The notes below the pieces were generated by a model. That model did no database searches. It worked only from the letters and a program-made list of their open reading frames with translations, and had not been told where the DNA came from. DNA of 64,000 nt from Opitutaceae bacterium (GTDB taxonomy: Bacteria; Verrucomicrobiota; Verrucomicrobiia; Opitutales; Opitutaceae), in assembly GCA_017994935.1 (NCBI GenBank), contig JAGOJU010000005.1, positions 54,136-118,135 of the forward strand, in the 5' to 3' direction. Made by a program: the position numbers and the translations under genes. Position 1 is the first letter of the stretch. The number at the start of each line of letters is the position of its first letter. Below, one piece after another: positions 47,641 through 56,106 of this stretch.

Positions 47641-49563
47641 TCACCTGGCCTCCGCTCGAGGCACGTGTTTCTTGAGAAACGCGTCTACCTGCGTGTAGAA
47701 CGCAATGGAGTTCTCCTCTTTCCGGAAGCCGTGCCCTTCGCCTGACTCGATGATGAATTCGAAGTCCTTCTTTGCCCGCGCCAGGGCGACTTTCATGTCA
47801 TCGCCGTGCTCACGGGTCACCCTCGGATCGGACTGGCCGTAGGCCATGATGACCGGGGCGCGGATGGACGACGCAAAATTGACAGGTGAGCGGGCCTCCA
47901 GTTCGTTCGCATCGTCATAGAGATCACCCACTCTTGTCCGCGTCCATGCGCGCCGGTCCTCGGTCGATCGGCGCTGCGAAGCGATTCTCTTCAGGTCGGT
48001 CACTCCCACATAGTTCACGCCTGCGCAGTAAAGCTCGGGCGTGAAGGCAAGGCCAGCCATGACGGCATAACCACCATAGCTGGCGCCAGCGATCACCACC
48101 CGCTTCGGATCCGCCAAGCCTGTGTCCACCGCCCATTTCACGGCATCGGTCAAATCATCCTGCATGATGCGCCCCCACTGCCGATAACCAAGGCGCTCAA
48201 ACCACTCGCCGTATCCCCCGGAGCCTCGATAGTTCGGCTGCAGGACGGCGTAGCCGCGGTTGGCATAGAGTTGCACTTCCGGGCTGAAACCGATCTCGTC
48301 ACGGATTCCAAAGGGACCTCCGTGGGGGTGAATCACCAGCGGGAGACCGCGAGGCTCCCGCCCCACAGGGAGTGTGAGCATGGCTTCAATCTCGAGTCCA
48401 TCCCGCGCCTTGTAGCGAATGGCCTTCATGGGTGCCATGGTTACCGGATCGATGTGCGGCCGAGTGACCGCAAGCTCGTCGATCTTTTTTCGTTCCTCGT
48501 CGAAAAGGTAATAGACACCCGGTTCCCGCTCTGACCGCGCAACCACGACGATCAGTTTCCGTTCTCCGCTCACCGACATTTGTCGGTTGATGGTATCAGG
48601 CATGGCCTCATCGAGAATCCGCTGCCGCCTGTTCATCGTTTCATCAAAGTAGTGGATGCTGTCGCGATCGGAGGTATACGTCACGCCGACGATCGGGCTC
48701 CGACCCAGATCATCCTCGAAGGAAACCACGCCGCGCATGTCATAGTGATCCTCGGGATCCGCATACACCAGATCACCCCGCTTGTGGGTGACCGTGTCAT
48801 AGCGATAGATGGCGAAGGTCTTTCGACCTTCGTTCGACCGGATGTACACGGTCCGGTTGTCGCTGTCGAACGCCAGCGGAGTCCAGCGTGGCTCGCCATC
48901 CTGAAAAGTCGCCAGCGGCTTCCAGTCATCACCCGCCTTTTCCCGATAGAGTATCGTCTCTTCGAGCGTGCGACTCTCGATCGCAAAGCGCGGGACGTTT
49001 TCCCCATCGAGCACCCAGGTCCTGACCTGGCCCGGGTTCCTTGCAATCACGGTGACCTTGCCGGTCTTGACATCGAGCCAGCACGGGTCGGTACGATTGG
49101 CGTGAGTCTGATTCGACAGGACCAGGACACGTCGGGGATTGTTCGGATCCCTTCGAAGTATCGAAGAGAACGCCTTTGTGTCGTCGAACTTCGTGAAGTT
49201 CTTGCCGTCCCGATCGATGGCAAAAGGAAGCAGGTCCTCATCTCCGTCGTCATCCAACAGCATCACGAGCCTGTCATCATTGGCCCAGCGATAGGACGAA
49301 ATGCTGAAGTCCTTGAAGCCGGTGATCAGGTTTTTCGTCCGCTTCTCGGTATCCATGATCACGAGATTCAGCCGATGTTCATAGGGGACCAGTGCGGCGA
49401 TATACTTTCCGTTGGGTGAAAACCGCAGCTGGGCGATCGCGGGATTCCGGAAGAGATGGGCAACTGGAAATTCCGGCGGAACTTTTTTCTCTGCGGCCTG
49501 CGGGAATCCTGTAACCGAGATTCCGAGGGCTGCCAGAAGGAGGAGCGAGGAAGGACGTTTCAT
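47641..49563 (-). CDS. exported S9 family prolyl oligopeptidase-type peptidase
   Basis: A 640-residue serine peptidase with a signal peptide (about 1-23). A beta-propeller region (about 30-380) precedes an alpha/beta hydrolase domain. The nucleophile is in G-A-S-Y-G-G-Y-A, the acid in Y-G-Q-S-D-P-R-V, and the His in G-E-G-H-G-F. Family S9 members cut short peptides, often after Pro, or remove dipeptides. It lies downstream of a TonB-dependent receptor on the same strand, with a strong hairpin between, so some transcripts may read through. It may process peptides entering via the receptor, but this is inference. Confidence 0.92.
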   Translation of the reverse strand: MKRPSSLLLLAALGISVTGFPQAAEKKVPPEFPVAHLFRNPAIAQLRFSPNGKYIAALVPYEHRLNLVIMDTEKRTKNLITGFKDFSISSYRWANDDRLVMLLDDDGDEDLLPFAIDRDGKNFTKFDDTKAFSSILRRDPNNPRRVLVLSNQTHANRTDPCWLDVKTGKVTVIARNPGQVRTWVLDGENVPRFAIESRTLEETILYREKAGDDWKPLATFQDGEPRWTPLAFDSDNRTVYIRSNEGRKTFAIYRYDTVTHKRGDLVYADPEDHYDMRGVVSFEDDLGRSPIVGVTYTSDRDSIHYFDETMNRRQRILDEAMPDTINRQMSVSGERKLIVVVARSEREPGVYYLFDEERKKIDELAVTRPHIDPVTMAPMKAIRYKARDGLEIEAMLTLPVGREPRGLPLVIHPHGGPFGIRDEIGFSPEVQLYANRGYAVLQPNYRGSGGYGEWFERLGYRQWGRIMQDDLTDAVKWAVDTGLADPKRVVIAGASYGGYAVMAGLAFTPELYCAGVNYVGVTDLKRIASQRRSTEDRRAWTRTRVGDLYDDANELEARSPVNFASSIRAPVIMAYGQSDPRVTREHGDDMKVALARAKKDFEFIIESGEGHGFRKEENSIAFYTQVDAFLKKHVPRAEAR

Positions 49564-49572
49564 AAAATGAAA

Positions 49573-49602
49573 CAGCCTCGCTGCGATGAAGTAGCGAGGC
49601 TG
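49573..49602 (-). terminator. hairpin after the TonB-dependent receptor
   Basis: Perfect ten-base arms CAGCCTCGCT and AGCGAGGCTG with a ten-base loop, followed on the minus strand by TTTCATTTT. It lies 28 bases after the receptor stop and only nine bases before the peptidase start codon, so it is a likely intrinsic terminator that also sits in the peptidase leader. Confidence 0.7.
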
Positions 49603-49630
49603 TCGTTTCTAAACAAACCGGCAACGAGGA

Positions 49631-52402
49631 TCAGAATTCCTTCTCAAGCCGGAGGAAGACAAAGCGACCAAGGCCGATGCGGCCATAGGTGCCCTGGTCA
49701 TAGCTCGAGGACTCGAATCCGTTGAAGGGCGGTTCCTTGTCGAACACGTTGTTGACGCCGATGGTGGCCTTGGTGTCCCAGAATCCCTTGTAGGAGAATT
49801 GGGCATTGACCGTCGTCACGGCATTCTCTCCCCAGCCGGCCACCGTGTAGGCGTCGTTGAAGTAGGCGCCAATGTAGTTCACGCGCACTGCAGCACCGTA
49901 GTCCTTGTACGCCCAGGAGGCCGAACCCGCGCCGTTCCACTTTGGATTGTTGTACAGGCCAACATTCTCAAAGTCGTCGGGCAGGTTGCCGCTTGCATCA
50001 CGAATCCCGGAATTCGACTTGATGCTGATGGTGCGGGTCGTGTTGAGCGTGAAGAGGAAGTTGCCCCAGCGCGTGTCGCGCAAGTCATACTTGGCTTCAA
50101 AATCAACACCGGAGTACCACTGCTTCGCGACGTTGAAGGGAACGCGGCGGAGATAAAGGATCGGGCCGGGGTTGCCCTGCGTATTGTCGCGCACAACGGC
50201 ACCAGGGAACTGGTCTTCACGCGCCAGGAGCGTGGTGTCAGAGGGCGAGGAAATCACGTCGTCGATCTCGAAATTGAAGTAGTCGACCGAGAAGGACAGC
50301 CCCTTGACCGCCTTCACATCCAACACGGCGCCACCATACCAGATGTTGGCTTCCTCGGGTTTGAGGTCGGCATTGCCCGACGTGATGATGCGAAGCTGGG
50401 TTGCAGGATCCTGGGGTCGCTTCGGATCCGTGCGGGTCGTGGAGGTAAAGGCGATTGTGGCGGCCGTGAACAGGCGTCCCATGTCGGGCGCCTTGAAGGA
50501 CTGCGAGAACGATGCACGAAGGAGCACATCCACGATCTTCGTGGGGGGCAGCTTGAACTTCGCACCGATCTTCGGCTTGGTCGTGGTTCCAAAATCGCTG
50601 TAGTCCTCGAATCGACCTGCCGCCTGAACTTCAATCTGCCGTGTGATGGGAAACGTCGCTTCCACATAGGCGGAGAAGATGGTCCTGTCACCGCGATAGG
50701 GCGTGCCACCGCCTGATCCGACATAGGCAGAGGTATCGGGATCCTGCTTGATCATGTCCTTCCGGTATTCACTACCAATAGCGACGCCGATCTCACCCCC
50801 GGGCAATTCGAAGAGGTTGCCCGTCACGGTAGCATCAAGCATTTCGGCTTTGGCCGCATAAATGGAATTGGAAATCGTAAACAAGTTGTCGACGAGACTC
50901 TGGTTGTCGGAGGGGCCGAACGGATTCAATGCCGTCTGGCGTGTGGTGCCGTCCAACGCCTTCTGGAGATCCACAGCGCGAATTTGATTGCGGGCGGTTG
51001 TCGAGACATCGCCCCGGCCGAGAGAGGCTCCGACTTCCCAGCTCCAGTTGTCGTCAATATTGCCGCCGACACCCATCAGATAGGTGACAGCTGAACTCTT
51101 CGTGTCGAACTTGCGCGCGGGACCAAAATTGGTCCGATAGAGGAAGTTGGTGATATTGATCCCCAACGGATTGTAGGGGTTGGTGGGAGGAATGTTCAGC
51201 AGGCCGGTCGGTCCTGTTCCTGCGTTCTGGGAGCTCTGGATCACCGACGGCGTAAACGAGAAATTAGTCTGGTTGTTGCTGTAGATGATCTCTCCAAAGA
51301 AGTAGAGGCTGTCGCTGATCTCATGCTTGATATTCGTGTAGACGCCATAGTAGTCGAAGGGCGGGAAGAGCTGATACGTCTGGGCGAAATCGTACCGATT
51401 GGCATTCGTCAGAGGATTCGCCAAGGCGAACTGCGACTTGGTGGGGTTCGCGGTTGGCTGGCCTCCGGTGAGGGCGTAAGTGCCGCCTCCCGTGGTGAAA
51501 CCCGCGGCCGCAGCTTGCGCAGCGCTAAGAGTAAGGTTTGCAGGCCAGTTCGCCGAACTGTTCTGGTTGGTTCCCTTGGGAGCGTGGCTGGAATAATCGG
51601 TCGTCTTGGAGCGATCAAAATCCCGGATGAAGTTGTCATTGGCGCCAACATAACTGGCCACCATGACAATAGAGGTCTTGCCGGTCTGGGCACCTACCAG
51701 GACAGAGGCCTCCTTGGTGAACGTATCATGACCCAGCGTATTGCCTCCCAGCAAGTCTACACGAAGTCCGCTGAAATTCCGCTTGAGCTTGATGTCCATC
51801 ACCCCTGTCACGGCATCAGAGCCGTAAATCGCGGACGCGCCGTCCTTGAGATAGGTGATCTCGTCGATCGCCGCCAGCGGGATCGAATTGAAGTCGAACA
51901 CCGACTGGTTGTTCGAATTCGTCAGCGCATAGCCGACGGAACGACGACCATTCACAAGCACGAGGAAGCGGTTGCTGCCCAAGCCACGCGGATTGACGGT
52001 TGCCGCGCCGCGCGTGAAGGATGCGGTCTGCACGATTGAATTCGTGGAGCCCGTGTTGAACGGGAGGCTCTGGACAAAATCGCCCAAACTTGTAAAGCCA
52101 CCCATCTTGATCTCTTCAGAGCTGAAGGTGACAACGGGTTGCGGCGTTTCCGTATCGAGCCGCTTGATGCGTGAACCCGTCACCTCAAATTTCTCCATCT
52201 TGACGTGTTCGGTCTTCGAAGGGTCGTTGGTGGCGGTGGTGCTGGTGGTGGCTGGCTTAACTTGGGCTTGGACAAGGGTCCCTGTGGCCAAGGCCATGGC
52301 GATGATCGCCGATGCTATTTTCTTGCTATTACGGTTGGCGGAGATCGTGTGCCCGGAATAGGGGCGACCGTCCACCATTTCCGACATGCGGAGGTAGTTC
52401 AT
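49631..52402 (-). CDS. TonB-dependent outer-membrane receptor
   Basis: A 923-residue receptor. The N-terminus has an unusually long polar stretch of about 28 residues before a signal-type hydrophobic segment (I-I-A-M-A-L-A-T-G) that ends at V-Q-A-Q. The plug domain begins about residue 75 (E-K-F-E-V-T-G-S-R-I-K-R) and contains L-V-L-V-N-G-R-R and K-D-G-A-S-A-I-Y-G-S-D-A-V-T-G. The rest is a beta-barrel with repeated amphipathic strands that ends in Phe, as outer-membrane barrels do. No SusC-type N-terminal carboxypeptidase-like domain is seen. It follows GMC oxidoreductase and subunit 3 genes on the same strand. The cargo is unknown. Confidence 0.93.
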   Translation of the reverse strand: MNYLRMSEMVDGRPYSGHTISANRNSKKIASAIIAMALATGTLVQAQVKPATTSTTATNDPSKTEHVKMEKFEVTGSRIKRLDTETPQPVVTFSSEEIKMGGFTSLGDFVQSLPFNTGSTNSIVQTASFTRGAATVNPRGLGSNRFLVLVNGRRSVGYALTNSNNQSVFDFNSIPLAAIDEITYLKDGASAIYGSDAVTGVMDIKLKRNFSGLRVDLLGGNTLGHDTFTKEASVLVGAQTGKTSIVMVASYVGANDNFIRDFDRSKTTDYSSHAPKGTNQNSSANWPANLTLSAAQAAAAGFTTGGGTYALTGGQPTANPTKSQFALANPLTNANRYDFAQTYQLFPPFDYYGVYTNIKHEISDSLYFFGEIIYSNNQTNFSFTPSVIQSSQNAGTGPTGLLNIPPTNPYNPLGINITNFLYRTNFGPARKFDTKSSAVTYLMGVGGNIDDNWSWEVGASLGRGDVSTTARNQIRAVDLQKALDGTTRQTALNPFGPSDNQSLVDNLFTISNSIYAAKAEMLDATVTGNLFELPGGEIGVAIGSEYRKDMIKQDPDTSAYVGSGGGTPYRGDRTIFSAYVEATFPITRQIEVQAAGRFEDYSDFGTTTKPKIGAKFKLPPTKIVDVLLRASFSQSFKAPDMGRLFTAATIAFTSTTRTDPKRPQDPATQLRIITSGNADLKPEEANIWYGGAVLDVKAVKGLSFSVDYFNFEIDDVISSPSDTTLLAREDQFPGAVVRDNTQGNPGPILYLRRVPFNVAKQWYSGVDFEAKYDLRDTRWGNFLFTLNTTRTISIKSNSGIRDASGNLPDDFENVGLYNNPKWNGAGSASWAYKDYGAAVRVNYIGAYFNDAYTVAGWGENAVTTVNAQFSYKGFWDTKATIGVNNVFDKEPPFNGFESSSYDQGTYGRIGLGRFVFLRLEKEF

Positions 52403-52432
52403 GTGGTATTTGTTGTTTTTTTAGTCAAACAA

Positions 52433-52460
52433 GCCGGGCAATCCGAGGGATTGTCCGGGC
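52433..52460. promoter_or_regulatory. hairpin in the leader of the TonB-dependent receptor
   Basis: On the plus strand GCCGGGCAATCC pairs with GGATTGTCCGG around a three-base loop, with one G-T pair and one bulge. It is 30 bases upstream of the receptor start and is followed, on the receptor strand, by an A-rich leader. It may terminate the upstream oxidoreductase transcript or act as an attenuating or stabilising leader structure. The plus side is followed by CTTATTTT. Confidence 0.45.
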
Positions 52461-52643
52461 CTTATTTTGGCTGAAGTGTGAACAAATCGTGATGAACTGT
52501 GCAATAAATAAGTCGAATGACAGGATTTCAGCGACAAAAGCCTGCTTATGAGCCGTGCAAACGCGCAGGTCTAATCCTGCCAGCGGACTGGCCGCCCGAA
52601 AGGCGGACGCGGTCAAACCAACTGCATCGGCGCGATCGACCCG

Positions 52644-53243
52644 CTACCTGGTCCAATTCACATTTCCAATTTCCGAGACCGGAATGCAGGCATCAAAGCC
52701 ACCCGGCACCGGGTTGTAGTGAAGGACATTCTTCCCGACCTCTTCGGAGGTGAAATACCCTAGAATCGTCAATTCGCGCAGCTGTCGAAAAAACCGGCTC
52801 GGTTTGCCCTGGGGTTCCCGGGCGATGGCCTGCAACAATGTATCCTGTTCCGCAGCGCCGAGCTTGGAAAACGACCGGCCATGTGAACTCACCGAGCGCT
52901 TTTCAAGGTCGTCCACGCCATTCAGTATCAGATTGTGTTCATCCGCCGTGAGATAGCCCACACACATCAGGTTGATGAACGCAGGTACCCCCACGTCGAT
53001 AGCTCCGGGAGTATCTGTGCGGGGAATGATTCGTTCCGCCACAGCAGAAACCGTTTCCAACGCCTGCGGCGATAGGCCCTGCGATTTCTCCGGGCCCGGG
53101 AAGCCCTCCTCCTGCGCACGCAAGACGCGAGCCACCAGCGAAGGCGAAAAGGCAACACCGAGCAGGAATGCGGCTCGCCGAAGGGCGGCGCGACGGGTCA
53201 GCTCAGTGACAACGACAGCACTGGCATTGGGATCGGTTTTCAT
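52644..53243 (-). CDS. gluconate 2-dehydrogenase subunit 3 family protein
   Basis: A 199-residue protein. The N-terminus has T-R-R-A-A-L-R-R-A-A-F-L-L-G, a twin-arginine type signal ending near V-L-R-A-Q. The body has A-V-A-E-R-I-I-P-R-T-D-T-P-G-A and later F-F-R-Q-L-R-E-L-T-I-L-G-Y-F-T-S-E, the typical pattern of subunit 3. Such small subunits escort the flavin-bearing catalytic subunit across the membrane by the Tat route. Its catalytic partner is the GMC gene 12 bases upstream, as expected. No cytochrome subunit is present in the window, so the electron acceptor is unknown. Confidence 0.88.
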   Translation of the reverse strand: MKTDPNASAVVVTELTRRAALRRAAFLLGVAFSPSLVARVLRAQEEGFPGPEKSQGLSPQALETVSAVAERIIPRTDTPGAIDVGVPAFINLMCVGYLTADEHNLILNGVDDLEKRSVSSHGRSFSKLGAAEQDTLLQAIAREPQGKPSRFFRQLRELTILGYFTSEEVGKNVLHYNPVPGGFDACIPVSEIGNVNWTR

Positions 53244-53255
53244 CGGCGGATCTTC

Positions 53256-54962
53256 TCAAAGGTTCTGCTTCTTGAGTTCGTTCACGGCGTGATCACAGGC
53301 ACGGGCGGTGAGCGCCATGTAGGTCAATGACGGATTGACACAGGCCGAAGACGTCATGCATGCGCCATCCGTCACAAACACGTTGGGTACCGCATGCACC
53401 TGATTCCATTTGTTGAGGACCGAAGTCTTTGGATCGCGTCCCATGCGTGCCGTCCCCATTTCATGAATGCAGAGTCCCGGTGCCAGAGGATCGTCAAAAG
53501 TAGTGATGTTTTTCAAACCTGCTGCCTCAAGCATCTCAACCGCCGAGGCCTTCATGTCCTTCCGCATTGCGTACTCATTCTCCTTCCACTCACAGTCAAA
53601 AGTCACCGTCGGTTGTCCCCATTTGTCGCGAAGCTTGTCATTGAGGTACAGGCGGTTGGAGTGATATGGCAGGCATTCGCCCCACGATCCGATACCGAAA
53701 CGCCAGGGCCCGGGCGCGATCAGGTCGACTTTCATCTGAGACCCAAAATAACTGAGTTCCCGGATTCCTCGGGACCAGTCGCTTCGACTCCCGCGGCCTT
53801 GGTAACCGAAACCGCGCACATAGTCCTTCCGCTGGGATTTCCGGTCCAGATTGCGGAAACGCGGGATGTAGACCCCATTCGGACGCTGGCCTCTATAGAA
53901 CATGTCGGCAAATTCGTCCGATTCCCCATTGGCTCCCGCCTTGAAATGGTGATCCATGAGGTTGTGACCGAGTTCGCCGCTGTCATTGCCCAGGCCATTC
54001 GGGAAACGATCTGATTTCGAATTCAGCAGAATGAAGGTCGATGCGACCGCCGATGCGCAGGAGAATATCACCTTCGCATGGAATTCCATCACCTCGTTTG
54101 TCTGGGCATCTATCACCCGCACGCCCGTCGCCCGCTTCCTATCCTTGTCGTAGATGATCTCATTGACGATCGAAAACGGGCGGAGGGTGAGATTCCCTGT
54201 TGCGTAGGCCGCCGGAAGAGTCGCCGCGTTGCTGCTGAAATAGGCGCCGTAAGGGCAACCCCGGATGCAGCGGTCACGGAATTGGCAATTGGCGCGGCCG
54301 TTGTGCGGAACCGTCAGGTTCGCGCAACGCCCGATGATCATGGCGCGACCGTTGAACGCCTTGGCGACGCGCTGCTTGACCTGCTTCTCCAAGCAATTGA
54401 GCTCCATCGGAGGAAGGAACTGCCCATCCGGCAATTGAGGTAAGCCTTCTTTGCTGCCGCTAATGCCCGCGAACCGTTCGGCATAGTCGTACCACGGAGC
54501 AATGTCGGCATATCGAATGGGCCAGTCAATCGACATGCCATCCACAGCATTGGCCTCGAAATCAAGATCACTCCATCGATAGGATTGGCGCCCCCAGGTC
54601 AGCGAACGTCCTCCCACCTGATACCCTCGCATCCAATCGAATCGTTTGTCCTCGGAATAGGGGTTCTCCAGGTCATTGACGAACCAATGGGCCGATCCCG
54701 GGTGGGTGGTGTATCCCGTGCGATTCTGCTTCAACTGCTTGGAAAGATCGGCATTGGAAATTTTCGTGCGGCCAGGAAACTCCCAGGACTCCATCATGGC
54801 AGTCGGATAGTCACCGTGCTTGACGTCCTGACCACGTTCGAGGACGAGCGTCCTCAGTCCCTTTTCACTCAGCTCCTTGGCAGCCCAGCCGCCGCTGATT
54901 CCAGAGCCGATCACGATGGCGTCATATGTATTTTGTTGGGTTCCAGATCCTTGGATATTCAT
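53256..54962 (-). CDS. GMC family flavin oxidoreductase
   Basis: A 568-residue FAD enzyme. The dinucleotide motif is I-V-I-G-S-G-I-S-G-G near residue 20. A Cys-rich segment C-Q-F-R-D-R-C-I-R-G-C-P-Y-G-A is similar to the iron-sulfur site of bacterial FAD-dependent glucose dehydrogenase. The likely catalytic His is in C-I-H-E-M-G-T-A-R-M-G, and the partner Asn in C-V-N-P-S-L-T-Y-M-A-L. Such enzymes oxidise sugar hydroxyls, for instance to 3-keto sugars, or alcohols. No own signal peptide is seen; subunit 3 (12 bases downstream) could carry it through Tat. The ATG at 54962 puts FAD binding at the normal distance; the frame opens at 55040. Confidence 0.92.
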   Translation of the reverse strand: MNIQGSGTQQNTYDAIVIGSGISGGWAAKELSEKGLRTLVLERGQDVKHGDYPTAMMESWEFPGRTKISNADLSKQLKQNRTGYTTHPGSAHWFVNDLENPYSEDKRFDWMRGYQVGGRSLTWGRQSYRWSDLDFEANAVDGMSIDWPIRYADIAPWYDYAERFAGISGSKEGLPQLPDGQFLPPMELNCLEKQVKQRVAKAFNGRAMIIGRCANLTVPHNGRANCQFRDRCIRGCPYGAYFSSNAATLPAAYATGNLTLRPFSIVNEIIYDKDRKRATGVRVIDAQTNEVMEFHAKVIFSCASAVASTFILLNSKSDRFPNGLGNDSGELGHNLMDHHFKAGANGESDEFADMFYRGQRPNGVYIPRFRNLDRKSQRKDYVRGFGYQGRGSRSDWSRGIRELSYFGSQMKVDLIAPGPWRFGIGSWGECLPYHSNRLYLNDKLRDKWGQPTVTFDCEWKENEYAMRKDMKASAVEMLEAAGLKNITTFDDPLAPGLCIHEMGTARMGRDPKTSVLNKWNQVHAVPNVFVTDGACMTSSACVNPSLTYMALTARACDHAVNELKKQNL

Positions 54963-55524
54963 ATGGTCGAAGGCGCAGAGGGGGGGACTAGGGAACGCGC
55001 ACCGTTTGGAGTCGATTGGTCGACGTTGCGTTCCCGCCAAGTGAGTAGCGTTCGAAGCGAAGCTTCAAGCAATCACGCAGATATAAAAAGTCAATTTACG
55101 GCTCGTTGCTCACCGTCTCCGCTCCAGCGATCGAGCCTGACCAAATGCGAATAACCAAACCTTCGCCCAGAGACTTGACTAAGGATTTTCCCCTAAGGCT
55201 CGACAACCTCGGCAATTTCATGCATAGCTGGGGGCGAATCACCCCAAAAGCTCCCAAATTCGGCGAGATTTCAATGTTTTCGACTCTATTCCGATAGGCT
55301 CTCCGTTCAAAATTCGCAGTGTTCCTGATGGATTCCCTCACTCCCCATTCGGGCAAAATGTAGCGATTTCATGGCGGAAATGGCCATTTTCCGGCACGTT
55401 TTCGACTAATCTCAGGCATTTGGCACCAAAATCAGGGGTTGCACATTTGTCCGATACTCTTTTTGAACGCCACCCCTTACAAGGACACTAACTTCAGTCC
55501 CTTCAACTCAACCCAGGATCTATC
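54963..55524. other. divergent control region before the accB operon
   Basis: The 562 bases between the GMC gene (-) and accB (+) have no credible gene and a lower GC content than the surroundings. It contains an inverted repeat at 55375-55393 and two copies of GTTTTCGACT (55276-55285 and 55398-55407). No -35/-10 pair with good spacing was found. The region is long enough for promoters in both directions. Confidence 0.5.
55375..55393. promoter_or_regulatory. candidate operator CGGAAATGGCCATTTTCCG
   Basis: A near-perfect palindrome of 19 bases with one extra T on the right half, 132 bases before the accB start. It might bind a regulator of fatty acid synthesis. It does not match the FapR site. 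Confidence 0.35.
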
Positions 55525-56016
55525 TTGGACCTAAAACAAATTAAGCAAGTCATCGACCTGATGAAGCGCTCGGATCTCACGGCCTTCGAAGTCGAGGAGG
55601 AAGGATTTAAGATCAAGATCAAGCGGGGAGCTGATTCCCCGCCCGTCTCGGGTTCAAGGCCAGTGCCCCCAACCTACCTTGAGTTGTCTCCCGTGGACGT
55701 CACTCGAAATGTGACGCCACCCCAGAGTGCGGCTCGCCCCATCGCCCCCATTGTTCCCGCAGCCGATGAAACGGGCACCGTTTATGTGAAGTCGCCCATG
55801 GTAGGTACATTTTACCGCGCGTCCTCACCCGAAAGCAAATCCTTCATCGATGTGGGGGCCAAGGCCACAGAAACAACAGTCGTCTGCATCATTGAGGCAA
55901 TGAAGATCATGAACGAAATCCAAGCGGAGGTCCGTGGCACGATTGTCGAAATTCTCGTCGAAAACGGCCAACCGGTCGAATACGGCCAACGCCTCTTCAA
56001 GCTCAAACAGGACTGA
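55525..56016 (+). CDS. accB: acetyl-CoA carboxylase biotin carboxyl carrier protein
   Basis: A 163-residue carrier protein of acetyl-CoA carboxylase, which makes malonyl-CoA. The N-terminal helix D-L-K-Q-I-K-Q-V-I-D-L-M is typical, followed by a Pro/Ala-rich linker (about 36-84) and the biotinyl domain with K-S-P-M-V-G-T-F-Y. Biotin is attached at Lys127 in E-A-M-K-I-M-N-E. The start codon appears to be TTG, which may keep expression low. It is first of a probable four-gene unit with accC 90 bases downstream. The carboxyltransferase genes accA and accD are elsewhere. Confidence 0.95.
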   Translation: MDLKQIKQVIDLMKRSDLTAFEVEEEGFKIKIKRGADSPPVSGSRPVPPTYLELSPVDVTRNVTPPQSAARPIAPIVPAADETGTVYVKSPMVGTFYRASSPESKSFIDVGAKATETTVVCIIEAMKIMNEIQAEVRGTIVEILVENGQPVEYGQRLFKLKQD

Positions 56017-56106
56017 CCTCCTTGAAAAACCGCTAGCTCCGCCGCTCGATGCGGCGTCAAACAACGCCCGTAACAGCAACGGCGAGCGGTTCATCCTACG
56101 CATGTC

